From: an uncultured Prevotellaceae bacterium | GTDB taxonomy: Bacteria > Bacteroidota > Bacteroidia > Bacteroidales > Bacteroidaceae | Direction: 5' to 3' | NCBI GenBank assembly: GCA_946644025.1 | Contig: CAMPCG010000029.1 | Location: 1-16,305 of the forward strand | DNA: 16,305 nt | Made by a program: the position numbers and the translations under genes | Shown here: piece after piece, positions 1 through 8,442 of the stretch | Position numbering within the stretch: the stretch's first letter is position 1 | How the letters are laid out: every line of letters starts with the position of its first letter | The notes under the pieces: model-generated | Database searches by the model: none | Told to the model about the DNA's origin: nothing | The model's input: the letters and a program-made list of their open reading frames with translations, nothing else

Positions 1-873
1 GCCCTCTGCTCCTGCCGCGACTACCGCATACCTACGCAGGTGGCTGCCATCGAGGCCCTGCAGCGCGTGGGAGGGGATTCGCAATCGGCTGACGAAAAGC
101 AGACCATCGACGAGATGCTGCGCTGGCTCCTGCAGGAGAAGCGCACGCAGGCTTGGGACACGCCCCTGTCGACCATCGACGCCATCTATGCCTTCCTGAA
201 CGGATGTCCGCAGGTGCTCCAGCCACAGGCAGAGACCACCTTCGCCCTCGACGGCAAACCCCTGGAGACGCCGAAGGCCACCGCAGGACTGGGATATATC
301 AAAATGCCGCTCAACGCCACCATTCCCTCAGCGTCAGCTGAGGGCCCCTCCGCCTCCGACTTGGCAATCGACAAGACCAGCAAGGGCACTTCCTGGGGCG
401 CTGTCTACGCCCAGTTCATGCAGCACACCACGGAGATAGAGGGTCAGGCCAGCGGCATCACCGTTACGCGCGAAGTGATGAAGAAGGCCGACGACCAGAT
501 GACGGCTATTGATGGTTCATGCAAGGTCGGCGACCGCGTCATCGTACGCATCACCATCAACGCCGACCGCGACTACGACTTCGTCCAGGTCATCGACCGC
601 AGGGCCGCCTGCCTGGAGCCGGTCAACCAGAAGAGCGGCTACCACTGGGGGCGCGGCAACTACTACGAGGGCTATTACTGCACGCCGCGCGACTGCACCA
701 CCAACTTCTACTACGACCGCCTGGCAAAGGGCAAGCACGTCATAGAGACGGAGTACTACATAGACCGTCCCGGACGCTACGAAACCGGTTCCTGCAACGT
801 CAGCTGCGCCTATGCCCCCGAGTTCCGCGGCACGGCACCGGCTGCCACCATCAACGTGGTCCAGGAGAAGTAG
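1..873 (+). CDS. Alpha-2-macroglobulin family protein, C-terminal fragment (5' end outside window)
   Basis: The reading frame is open from base 1 and ends with TAG at 871-873. Only about 290 C-terminal residues are visible, so the true start lies upstream; the GTG at 40 is internal. The tail matches what I know of large Bacteroidetes alpha-2-macroglobulin-like proteins. It has a helical stretch (IEALQRV...), then the phrase SWGAVYAQF, a beta-rich segment with VGDRVIVRI and DRDYDFVQVIDRRAA, a Tyr/Gly-rich turn (GYHWGRGNYYEGYY) and a closing segment ending AYAPEFRGTAPA. This resembles the bacterial MG10-type terminal domain. Such proteins are thought to trap proteases in the periplasm or at the cell surface. 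The thioester and bait regions would lie upstream and cannot be judged here. The CTPRDC and GSCNVSC stretches could supply disulfides. The gene converges on the arabinofuranosidase with 6 bases between stops and no obvious terminator. Confidence 0.78.
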   Translation, partial: ALCSCRDYRIPTQVAAIEALQRVGGDSQSADEKQTIDEMLRWLLQEKRTQAWDTPLSTIDAIYAFLNGCPQVLQPQAETTFALDGKPLETPKATAGLGYIKMPLNATIPSASAEGPSASDLAIDKTSKGTSWGAVYAQFMQHTTEIEGQASGITVTREVMKKADDQMTAIDGSCKVGDRVIVRITINADRDYDFVQVIDRRAACLEPVNQKSGYHWGRGNYYEGYYCTPRDCTTNFYYDRLAKGKHVIETEYYIDRPGRYETGSCNVSCAYAPEFRGTAPAATINVVQEK

Positions 874-879
874 GATAGA

Positions 880-3054
880 TTAATAAACGGCGGGAAGCCA
901 TACGGTCATTTCGCTCTTGCCTCGGTTGCCCCAGGCGTAGTAGGGAATGAACCGTATGGTTTTCTTTTTCTTGTCTGCAATGGCTGGACGGTAGAGGCGC
1001 CCCTGCCAGTCGTCGTGACTACGGACGTAGGCCTCGGTCTCCAGGGCCATCATGCGTACACCGCCAATGACGGTCTCCACGGTGCGGAACGCTGCATTGA
1101 CGGGCAGCGCGACGTCGTCGATGTCCGTGTCGGCGTCCAGGTCGCTGCTCTCCAGACAGTAAAGCAGCGGGCCACGCATCACGGCCACCTGTCCGCGGCT
1201 CTCCTCCACCAGCGGGTTGGCCTCGACTATACGAGTCTCCAAGGGCAGGGTGAGGCTGATGGCGTCGCCCTGTTTCCACTGGCGGGTAATGGCCGTGTAG
1301 CCGTGGTCGTGGGTGGTGGCCGTCGGCTGACCGTTGACGGTGAGCGTGGCCGAGGAGGCCCACTCGGGGCAGCGCAGGGCGATGGCGAAAGACTGCCCCC
1401 GTTTGGCTTTCAGACGTTCGATGGTCAGTGTGACTTGGCCGTCCCAGGGGTAGTCGGTCTGCTGCGAGAGGGCGATGTCGCCGATGCCGTCAAACTTCCC
1501 CTGCAGGCGGCTCTGGCCAAAGAGGTTGACGTAGAGGGCAGCGGGGCCCGGTGCTGACGCACCGGGAATAGTGGCAGCGGACGCGGGCGAGGTGCTTGCA
1601 GTGAGGGGAGCGTGGATGGAGTAGATGTAGTCCTGAGCCTCGCAGAGGGTGCGCAGCGTGTTGGGCGGACAGCAGAAGCAGGAGATGAGCTTCTGGCGCT
1701 CCTTGGGCCAGCGCAACTTGTAGGGCAGTTCGTCGGAGAGGCGCAGGGGGTTGGTGTAGAAATAGCTCTCCCCGTCGAGCGAGATGCCGGGCAGGATGCT
1801 GTTGTAGAGGCAGTTCTCTACGAGGTCCATGTACTTGGCGTCGGCCGTGGCCAGGAGCAGACGCCAGTTGAAGAGCATGTTGCCGATATTGGCGCAGGTC
1901 TCGTTGTGGGCGGTGGAGTGGGGGAGCTGGTAGGGCCGGCCGTAGCTCTGGTGGACCTTCTGTATGCTGTCGGGCTTGTAGTTCGTGCCGTCGGGCGAGG
2001 TGCCGTCATAGAGGGCTCCGCAGGCCCCGTTGATGTACATCTTACGTGTGGTGATGTCGTGCCAGATGCTCGTCAGGTTCTTCATCAGCTGCTGCTCTCC
2101 GCTCTCCAGGTAGAGGTCGGCCACACCGGCATAGAGGTAGTTGGCGCGAACGGCGTGGCCCATGGCCTGGTACTGCCGGCGGAAGGGGATGCGGTCCTGG
2201 TTGTCGTCGGTGCCGTTCTCCACCATGCCGCGTATGTCGATGAACTTTTCGAGCAGGTCGAGGTATTTACGGTTGCCCGTCTCGCGGTACAGTTCGGCCA
2301 CGCCCATGTAGTGGGATGGGCAGATGGCGTTGCCGGCCAGCTCTTCGGGAGCCCGCTGGCAGAAGTCGTAGAGGAAATCGGCGGCACGAACGCCACAGCG
2401 GAAGAGCGTCTCCTTGCCGATGGCCCGCTTGTGGACGATGCCGGCCATGATGAGGTGGCCCAGGTTGTAGGTCTCGAAGTTCAGACGGTTCTCGAAGGCT
2501 TTGTCGTCTTTCTTGCCAATGGTGGTGCCAGCCTCCTCCTGTTCTGACTGTTGCTGTGGTACAGCAACAGACGGGACAGCGTGGCGCTCCTTGATGATGA
2601 CGGGGGTGTGGATATATCCGTCCTCTCGCTGCGCTTTCTCCACGAGGCCGATGAAGCGGTCCATGATGGCATCAAGCTCAGGGTCGTGGGTGATGGCGTA
2701 GACCGAGGCGACGGCCTCCAGCCACTTGTACATGTCGCCGTCGTGGAAGGGAGGCCCGTGGTGCTCGCCCTGCTGCTCGCCGGCGGCGATGAGAAAGTTG
2801 TTGAAGCCCTTGCCCTCCTTCGACTGCCACGTCTGCCACATGCTCTGCACGCTCGTGTGGCTGAACACGCCGAAGCGGTCGCCCCAGAAGCCGCCCGTCC
2901 ACTGTACCGAGCCGAGGGGCACGGAGGTCATCTTGGCGTTGGCGCTATGGTTTGTACTGGTGATGCCTCCCTGGGCACATACGCCGAGGCTGAACCCCAG
3001 GCAACAGGACAGGATTAAGTGATGAGTGAGAAGGGATAATAGTCTTGTGTACAT
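880..3054 (-). CDS. Secreted beta-L-arabinofuranosidase, GH127/GH146 clan (former DUF1680)
   Basis: The protein has 724 residues. A signal peptide ending near VCA-QG (residues 1-28) indicates export to the periplasm. The family cleaves beta-L-arabinofuranosyl residues from plant glycans such as pectin side chains or extensins, using a zinc-bound cysteine nucleophile. The Zn ligands known from HypBA1 (Glu, Cys, Cys, Cys) are all present: E385 and C387 in HNETCANIG, and C461-C462 in CFCCPPN. C461 matches the nucleophile by position. The QLPHSTAHNETC context looks more like GH146 (Bacteroides type) than GH127, but I cannot settle this by eye. Two low-complexity insertions stand out at about residues 160-184 (Gln/Glu/Lys-rich) and 482-505 (Ala/Pro/Ser-rich). 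The ATG at 3054 is supported by the signal peptide that follows it. It lies 26 bases after the stop of the isopropylmalate synthase-like gene, so co-transcription is likely. No SusC/SusD pair or other glycan gene is adjacent. Confidence 0.9.
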   Translation of the reverse strand: MYTRLLSLLTHHLILSCCLGFSLGVCAQGGITSTNHSANAKMTSVPLGSVQWTGGFWGDRFGVFSHTSVQSMWQTWQSKEGKGFNNFLIAAGEQQGEHHGPPFHDGDMYKWLEAVASVYAITHDPELDAIMDRFIGLVEKAQREDGYIHTPVIIKERHAVPSVAVPQQQSEQEEAGTTIGKKDDKAFENRLNFETYNLGHLIMAGIVHKRAIGKETLFRCGVRAADFLYDFCQRAPEELAGNAICPSHYMGVAELYRETGNRKYLDLLEKFIDIRGMVENGTDDNQDRIPFRRQYQAMGHAVRANYLYAGVADLYLESGEQQLMKNLTSIWHDITTRKMYINGACGALYDGTSPDGTNYKPDSIQKVHQSYGRPYQLPHSTAHNETCANIGNMLFNWRLLLATADAKYMDLVENCLYNSILPGISLDGESYFYTNPLRLSDELPYKLRWPKERQKLISCFCCPPNTLRTLCEAQDYIYSIHAPLTASTSPASAATIPGASAPGPAALYVNLFGQSRLQGKFDGIGDIALSQQTDYPWDGQVTLTIERLKAKRGQSFAIALRCPEWASSATLTVNGQPTATTHDHGYTAITRQWKQGDAISLTLPLETRIVEANPLVEESRGQVAVMRGPLLYCLESSDLDADTDIDDVALPVNAAFRTVETVIGGVRMMALETEAYVRSHDDWQGRLYRPAIADKKKKTIRFIPYYAWGNRGKSEMTVWLPAVY

Positions 3055-3080
3055 AATAGGTGTTGGGTGTTATAAAAGTC

Positions 3081-4613
3081 TTAGCTGTTTTCCACGATGT
3101 TCAGCATCTTGATAGTAGCCTTGATGGCGGCCTCCGTCTGGTCGGCATCGAGACCTCTCGTACGCAGCAGCCTTCCGCCCTCCGTCTGCCAGGTGATGAC
3201 CGTCTGAACAAGTGCGTCGGTGCGTCCTCCGGGCGGGATGGTCACGGCGTAGTTCTCCAGCAGGGGGAAGGTGCGGTTGAGGTTCTCCTTGTAGATTTTC
3301 CGTAGCGCCTTGACGAAGGCGTCATACTGTCCGTCGCCCGAGGAGTTGTTCTCATATTGCTGGCCGTTGATTTCTACCTTCACGTTTGCCAGCGGCTTGA
3401 GGCCGTAGGCGAGCGACACTTGGTAACTGACGAGTTTCACTTTGTCCTCTGTCACGTCGTGCTTCAGCACGTCGCTGACGATAAAGGGCAGGTCTTCCTG
3501 TGTGACCACCTCCTTGCGGTCGCCCAGTTCGGTGACACGGCGCGTGACGCGCTGCATCTGCTCCGGCGTGAGGTCGAGCCCTAACTCCTGCAGGTTGCGC
3601 ATGATGTTGGCCCGTCCGCTGGTCTTTCCCATGGCGTAGGCACGATGGCGGCCGAAACGCTCGGGCAGCAGCGCGTTGTGATAGAGTCCGCCCTTCTGGT
3701 CGCCGTCGGCATGTACGCCGGCCACCTGCGTAAAGACATTATCGCCGATGATGGGCTGGTTGGGTGCAATGGCGATGCCGCTGTAGCTTTCCACCATGCG
3801 ACTGATGTCGTTCAGCTTCTCCTCGTTGATACTCGTCAGCGCGTTGAACTGGTCCTTGAGGATGACCTGTACGCTCGACAGCGGGGCATTTCCGCATCGC
3901 TCGCCCAGACCGTTGACAGTGACGTGGAGTCCGCGGGCACCGCTCAGTGCTGCCGCCAGTGAGTTGGACACCGCCAGGTCGTAGTCGTTGTGGGCATGGA
4001 AGTCGAAATGCACGCCGGGATAGCGCTTCACCATCTTGCGGAAATACTCCACCACCTGCAGGGGGTTCATGATGCCCCGCGTGTCGGGGAGCATGAAGCG
4101 CTTGATAGACCTTGTGGTGAGGCTATCCATCAGCTGGTAGACATACTCTGGCGAGTCCTTCATGCCGCCGGACCAGTCTTCGAGATAGATGTTCACGCCG
4201 ATGCCTTTCAGGGTCGCATAGTCTACGACGGCCTTGATGTCGGCGATGTGCTCCTCGGGTGACTTGTGTAGCTGCTGTGTGCAGTGGCGCAGGGAGCCCT
4301 TGGCCAGGAGGTTGAGCGTCTTGGCTCCACACTCGTCGAGCCAGTCTACAGAGGTGTGACCGTCGACGAAGCCCAGCACCTCGACGCTCTCCAGCCTACC
4401 TATCTGCTGGGCGTAGCGGCAAATCATCTTCACCGCCTCTTTCTCGCCGTCGCTGACACGCGCCGAGCCCACCTCAATGCGGTCTACGTTGAGGTCGTGG
4501 AGCAGCGTGCGGGCTATCATCAGCTTTTCGTGAGGGAGGAAGCTCACGCCGCTCGTCTGCTCGCCGTCGCGCAGCGTGGAGTCCATAATCTCGATAAATC
4601 TTTGTTCAGACAT
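3081..4613 (-). CDS. 2-isopropylmalate/citramalate synthase family enzyme with C-terminal LeuA-type regulatory domain
   Basis: The protein has 510 residues. The N-terminal HMGL-like TIM barrel (about 6-280) has the first family signature, STLRDGEQTSGVSF, with R15 and D16 as expected catalytic and metal residues. The second signature is HFDFHAHNDYDLAVSN, with metal ligands H206 and H208. The N-terminal stretch is followed by a linker (about 290-375) and a LeuA dimer/allosteric domain (about 380-505) containing the typical SSGDGQYDAFVKAL. The reaction joins acetyl-CoA to a 2-oxo acid: 2-oxoisovalerate in leucine synthesis, or pyruvate to give citramalate for isoleucine. The cytoplasmic enzyme's substrate cannot be assigned from sequence alone. 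Bacteroidetes often carry such a second LeuA-like protein besides true LeuA, commonly near leuBCD. Here no leu or ilv gene is adjacent, which is unusual. It lies 77 bases downstream of the nuclease-helicase, and that gap contains a perfect hairpin. Confidence 0.88.
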   Translation of the reverse strand: MSEQRFIEIMDSTLRDGEQTSGVSFLPHEKLMIARTLLHDLNVDRIEVGSARVSDGEKEAVKMICRYAQQIGRLESVEVLGFVDGHTSVDWLDECGAKTLNLLAKGSLRHCTQQLHKSPEEHIADIKAVVDYATLKGIGVNIYLEDWSGGMKDSPEYVYQLMDSLTTRSIKRFMLPDTRGIMNPLQVVEYFRKMVKRYPGVHFDFHAHNDYDLAVSNSLAAALSGARGLHVTVNGLGERCGNAPLSSVQVILKDQFNALTSINEEKLNDISRMVESYSGIAIAPNQPIIGDNVFTQVAGVHADGDQKGGLYHNALLPERFGRHRAYAMGKTSGRANIMRNLQELGLDLTPEQMQRVTRRVTELGDRKEVVTQEDLPFIVSDVLKHDVTEDKVKLVSYQVSLAYGLKPLANVKVEINGQQYENNSSGDGQYDAFVKALRKIYKENLNRTFPLLENYAVTIPPGGRTDALVQTVITWQTEGGRLLRTRGLDADQTEAAIKATIKMLNIVENS

Positions 4614-4644
4614 GATGTGATTGGGGTTAAGTTTTTGTGTGGGG

Positions 4645-4663
4645 GCTGCGATGGAATCGCAGC
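4645..4663 (-). other. Perfect 8-bp hairpin in the helicase / isopropylmalate synthase-like spacer
   Basis: GCTGCGAT (4645-4652) and ATCGCAGC (4656-4663) form an 8-bp stem with a 3-base loop. It lies between the helicase stop (4691) and the next start (4613). No T-run follows on the minus strand, so it is not a classical terminator. It could be an RNA-processing or attenuating hairpin within the operon. Its existence is certain but its role is unknown. Confidence 0.5.
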
Positions 4664-4690
4664 GGAAGAGACGTTACTGGATATGAGGTT

Positions 4691-7600
4691 TTAAAGGTCG
4701 GGGACCTTGAAGCGGCCCGCGACGAAGTCGTCTTTTGCAATACGGAAGAAGGACCCGTGGCTCCTTACAAAGTCCATCAGCTTGGAGAATGTGAGGTTGG
4801 CCTTGAGCAGCTCGGCGTTTCCGAACATGACGAGGTGCTCCTCGGCCCGTGTCATGGCCACGTTCAGCTTCCGGTCGACGATGGTCCCGTCGGTCTCGTC
4901 CTCAAAGGCATTGTTGGTGAGGAAGTTCAGCTGGTAATGCTTCTGGACGGTGAACCCATAGAGGATATACTTGCGCTGCGACCCCTGGTAGCGCTCTACG
5001 GTGTCGATGGTGATGTCGTGGAGGGTCGAGGCTTGTGTTTTGGGGCCCGAGATTTTGTCGATGGCCTTGCGGACGGTGGCAATCTGGTTCCTGTAAGGGA
5101 CGATTATCCCCACGGTCTTATCCACGTCGAACCGGTCCGGGCCCTCCAGTTCGTAAATCTTCAAGACTGTAGCAGCTATCATCTCGGCTTCAGTCTGATT
5201 CACCTTGTCCGACACGGAGTCTTTGGGCTGCTCTGTGGCCACAAATGCTATCCTGCGTGTCCGTAGCAGGTCGGCGATGCCGTTACTGCCCTCTCCTTTG
5301 TCTGGCAGGGTGACATTCTGGTGTGGCAGCGGCACCACTTCCAGCCTGTTGCAGTAGAAGGCGAGATTGGGGAAGGCAGCAATGTCGGGGTGCATACGCC
5401 CTTGCTTGCGGAGCATGTAGGTGACGTTGTCGTCGCGGCCATATCTCTTGAGAAGACGCTCGAAGAGCGACAGGCGGCAGTCGGAAAGGTGTATTCCGTT
5501 CAGAAGTTCGTCCTGCACCCTGCTGACCTCCTCGGTCTGCTGTACGACGGCGGGCAACTGCTTGTGGTCGCCTATGAGCACCAGTTTCCTGATGGCCGCC
5601 ACTCCGTCCTTGTGAGCACTGAGCAGTCCTATGAGGTGCGGCTCCAGTATCTGTGAAGCCTCGTCAATGACGGCAAGCGTGAACTGCTTCAGCTGGAACA
5701 GGGCAATGTTTCCGTTCAGCGCCGTCGTGGTGCCTACGAATACTTTTGTCTGTAGCAGGGAGTCTTTGAGCGCTGCCAGGTTCTCGCTTTGTTCCACTCT
5801 GTTGTTGAGCAGATGGGCCCTGTAGGCTTCGGGGCAGCTGTATGTAGACCCTATCCTGACGTAGTCAATATTCTCTTCGCTCAGCTTGCTGCAAATCTCG
5901 TCTACTGCCCTGTTGGTGTATGACAGGATCAGTATGCTGGCATCGGGTTCCAGCAGCTCTTCCTTGACCGTGTTCAACATACCGAAGGAGGTCTTTCCCG
6001 TTCCCGGAGGACCGATGATGAGAAACAGGTCTCTGGCCCTCTTCACCCTCAGTGCCAATTCGTCGAAGGGGCCATAGCTGCCCTTGAGCGCCACGTCAGG
6101 GTCGGTCTGCGGCTCTCTTTGCAGCAACAACAGGTCGCGTCTTTCTTTGGGCGCGTTGAGGAAAGCCTGCATCCCCTTGTAGAGCGAACTGTAGGATGAC
6201 TCCATGAAGTCGTGCTCGATGGCCCAGGGACTGTCCTGGTGGGCAACGAAGACGCGGTTGTCTGTCTGTGCGGCCTTCAGCGCGAGGCGGATGGTGTCGG
6301 TCCCAATGTACTGAATTGTACAGCGGTGTACCATTGTCTTGCGGGCATCGGGTTCCTTCCCTGCGGTGTAGGGATAGAGGATGACGATGTCGCCGATACG
6401 GAAATTGGACATGTCGTTGTCCTCGTTCTCTGAGAATCCCAGCTCTACGTCACTCACCCGTCCCGTCGTCTCGCTGCGGGGCGAAAGGAGGGTCAGGCCG
6501 TCGTAGATGTTTCCAGCCTGAAGCTTCTCTTCCAGAGAGTCGTGCCATGTTGCTGCAAAGCCTGAGCTCTCCTTGGTCTTGTTGCCCAGTTTGGACATGA
6601 CGTGCTCGTTGGCGATGAACGTCAGGAAGCGGAAATAGTAGGCCCGCTCCAGTTCCGTGGCGCGGTGTATGGGGTCGAGCACCTCGGCTATCTGCGGGCG
6701 CACCCAGTTGTCCCAGAAGTTGCCCTTCAGATGCTTGGTGTTGAGCTGTTCGGGTGTGAGGCCCTCAAGTATCCTGTAGCCGCCAGGACGGGTGTAGCTC
6801 ATTTCTGCCCGTGCCAGTTCGTTTCTCAGTTTGACGGCCTTGAATATAAGTTTCGGCGCAAAGCCAAGTCCAAGCAGACTGTTGGTGTATTTGGAATAGA
6901 GTAGGAACGAGTAGAGCCTGCTGCCGTTGCGCTCGTAGGCCTCTCGGTAGTTATACCTGATAAGTGCCATGTAGAGAAGCATCTGTACGTAGTGCTCCTC
7001 AGTCTGTCGGGGTGTCATGAAGTTGTCGTAGGGGAATGCTCCCTTGCCCGACTTCTGCTCCATGAGAACCTTGTAGTCCATCTGGAGGTAGTCCATACGC
7101 CCTTGAAGACCAAGCATTTCGGAGAAGAACGAGGGTTCCACGATGCCGTTCCTGTAGTTGAACTGTCCCACTTTCTGCGGCAAGGAGTGGTGGATGGCTT
7201 GGGCAATGTTCTGCTTCTGACGTTGAGCGTCCTGGTGGAACTGCTTGCCCACACCAGCCGTGAGCAGGCTGACGGCATGGTCTCTGAAGAAATTCTTCAC
7301 GCTCTGAGCGTATGGGTAGGTGTCGGGCAACTGATGGATGGACTCGTCGAGCAACTGGCCTGCCAGGTTACCCAGGACGATGGCCTCGGTGGTTCTCTGG
7401 GGCTCCAGCTTTTTAATCAGGTCTACGAGCGGAGAGTCGGAATAGCTGGTGAAACAGCGGGCCACGGTCGAGATGTTGATAAGATAGTCGGGCTCGAATA
7501 TTATCAGCTCCGGGTAGATGATGCCATTGTCCTCCCTGGGTCGTACAAGATTCAGCTGGGCGTCTTCGTAGAACAGGTCCTTCAAGTAGCTCCAGTCATA

Positions 7601-8143
7601 GTCATAATTCTTGTTGTCCCTGGCGTAGCATACCTTCGTCAGTCCTCCGTCTTCAGACTCTTCGGTCCTGACGTAGACATAGTCGTCGTCCCAGCTCTCC
7701 ACGATGCCTCTCAAGCAGTCGCCCACCAGCACGGGGACGTAGGTGGGGACTTTCTCTGTAGGGAAAAGGCCGATGAGCCGTGAGGGAATGTCCGTCTGAC
7801 AGACGAAGGCAACGAACTGGCAAAGGTTCTTGACGTCAAAGAGACAGAATTTCTCCAAGTCACTGTCACTCATCTCGTGCTGCTTCCTCAGCCTTACACG
7901 GGTGTCGTTGGTCGTCTTTACCAGCCTTTTCGCTGCTCCATACTCCTTGAGCAGATAGTCGGTCTTGGCAAAGTCGCCGCTGAAGATGATGCGCGTGCCG
8001 GTGGTCTTCTGGTTCAGGAACCGCTTGAACACCTGGCTCAACACGCTATAGACCCTGCGATAATGAGGCCTCAGGGCGACGGCGGCTTCTATGTCGTCAA
8101 AGAAATTCGTGGCTGCCTCCGGTTTGTAGCTTTCACTCATCAT
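4691..8143 (-). CDS. Dna2-like nuclease-helicase: PD-(D/E)XK nuclease domain plus SF1 (UPF1/DNA2-type) helicase
   Basis: The protein has 1150 residues. After an N-terminal region of about 230 residues that contains FAKTDYLLKEYG, a Dna2/Cas4-like nuclease domain begins at IFEPDYLINISTVARCF. Its motifs are GNLAGQLLDE (258-267), D351 in GRMD, E362-Q363-K364 in LMEQKSGK, and Q387-x3-Y391. The helicase half has Walker A GPPGTGKT (711-718, K717), Walker B IDEAS (D827, E828), motif III LIGDHKQLP and motif VI AMTRAEEH (R1099). The predicted role is ATP-driven DNA (or RNA) unwinding with strand cleavage, as in replication or recombination repair. Two differences from classical Dna2/Cas4 are visible: no Cys cluster after QxxxY for an Fe-S centre, and Gly (262) where motif I usually has His. 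The start is ATGATG at 8143/8140; the first ATG overlaps the upstream ORF stop as ATGA, and GAGAAAGAGA lies just upstream. Confidence 0.88.
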   Translation of the reverse strand: MMSESYKPEAATNFFDDIEAAVALRPHYRRVYSVLSQVFKRFLNQKTTGTRIIFSGDFAKTDYLLKEYGAAKRLVKTTNDTRVRLRKQHEMSDSDLEKFCLFDVKNLCQFVAFVCQTDIPSRLIGLFPTEKVPTYVPVLVGDCLRGIVESWDDDYVYVRTEESEDGGLTKVCYARDNKNYDYDWSYLKDLFYEDAQLNLVRPREDNGIIYPELIIFEPDYLINISTVARCFTSYSDSPLVDLIKKLEPQRTTEAIVLGNLAGQLLDESIHQLPDTYPYAQSVKNFFRDHAVSLLTAGVGKQFHQDAQRQKQNIAQAIHHSLPQKVGQFNYRNGIVEPSFFSEMLGLQGRMDYLQMDYKVLMEQKSGKGAFPYDNFMTPRQTEEHYVQMLLYMALIRYNYREAYERNGSRLYSFLLYSKYTNSLLGLGFAPKLIFKAVKLRNELARAEMSYTRPGGYRILEGLTPEQLNTKHLKGNFWDNWVRPQIAEVLDPIHRATELERAYYFRFLTFIANEHVMSKLGNKTKESSGFAATWHDSLEEKLQAGNIYDGLTLLSPRSETTGRVSDVELGFSENEDNDMSNFRIGDIVILYPYTAGKEPDARKTMVHRCTIQYIGTDTIRLALKAAQTDNRVFVAHQDSPWAIEHDFMESSYSSLYKGMQAFLNAPKERRDLLLLQREPQTDPDVALKGSYGPFDELALRVKRARDLFLIIGPPGTGKTSFGMLNTVKEELLEPDASILILSYTNRAVDEICSKLSEENIDYVRIGSTYSCPEAYRAHLLNNRVEQSENLAALKDSLLQTKVFVGTTTALNGNIALFQLKQFTLAVIDEASQILEPHLIGLLSAHKDGVAAIRKLVLIGDHKQLPAVVQQTEEVSRVQDELLNGIHLSDCRLSLFERLLKRYGRDDNVTYMLRKQGRMHPDIAAFPNLAFYCNRLEVVPLPHQNVTLPDKGEGSNGIADLLRTRRIAFVATEQPKDSVSDKVNQTEAEMIAATVLKIYELEGPDRFDVDKTVGIIVPYRNQIATVRKAIDKISGPKTQASTLHDITIDTVERYQGSQRKYILYGFTVQKHYQLNFLTNNAFEDETDGTIVDRKLNVAMTRAEEHLVMFGNAELLKANLTFSKLMDFVRSHGSFFRIAKDDFVAGRFKVPDL

Positions 8144-8442
8144 GTCTCTTTCTCTTCATTCTTCAGTTCTCCCTCCCTTACCTCTGTAAAGCTCTGAGCC
8201 GTCCAAGCCCTGAGCTTGAGTCGTTCACTCTCTTTAGGTAAGTTGAATAAAAAGAAAGGCATCCGACACTCATAGTCAACCGGGTGGTAGTGCGACATGC
8301 AGCATGAGCGATGCATACGGATAATGACGTGCTGAGCCTGCGCCGTGAATGTTCCCGAATTGGAACAGATTGCTGCCGGCTCCGGACAGCGGCCATAATT
8401 GGTTTCCAGTTCGCCCTGTGAGTGCGGGTGCCTGTTTGTCAC
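8140..8442 (-). CDS. Hypothetical 100-residue Cys/His-rich protein between DIP1984 and Dna2-like genes
   Basis: I do not recognise a family. The frame opens with GTG (8442-8440), overlapping the DIP1984 stop as GTGA, and ends with TGA overlapping the helicase ATG. The double 4-base overlap and the 300-base open frame favour a real gene. Residues 19-59 hold five Cys (19, 26, 47, 48, 59) and four of the six His (38, 44, 51, 53), suggesting a small metal-binding or redox protein. The tail is charged (EVREGELKNEEKE), and PFFLFNLPK forms a short hydrophobic patch. Against it, third-position GC looks lower than in the neighbours, the composition is odd, and GTG is a rare start. It could be a non-coding spacer that happens to be open, or a decayed gene. 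Confidence 0.45.
   Translation of the reverse strand: MTNRHPHSQGELETNYGRCPEPAAICSNSGTFTAQAQHVIIRMHRSCCMSHYHPVDYECRMPFFLFNLPKESERLKLRAWTAQSFTEVREGELKNEEKET

Noticed and set aside
1612..2547. Long plus-strand open frame of 311 codons
   Set aside because: It is the antisense shadow of the arabinofuranosidase; GC-rich third positions keep it open and it has no recognisable motifs.
3055..3080. GGTGTTG/GGTGTTA pair in the spacer before the arabinofuranosidase
   Set aside because: Only two heptamers, too few to call a tandem array.
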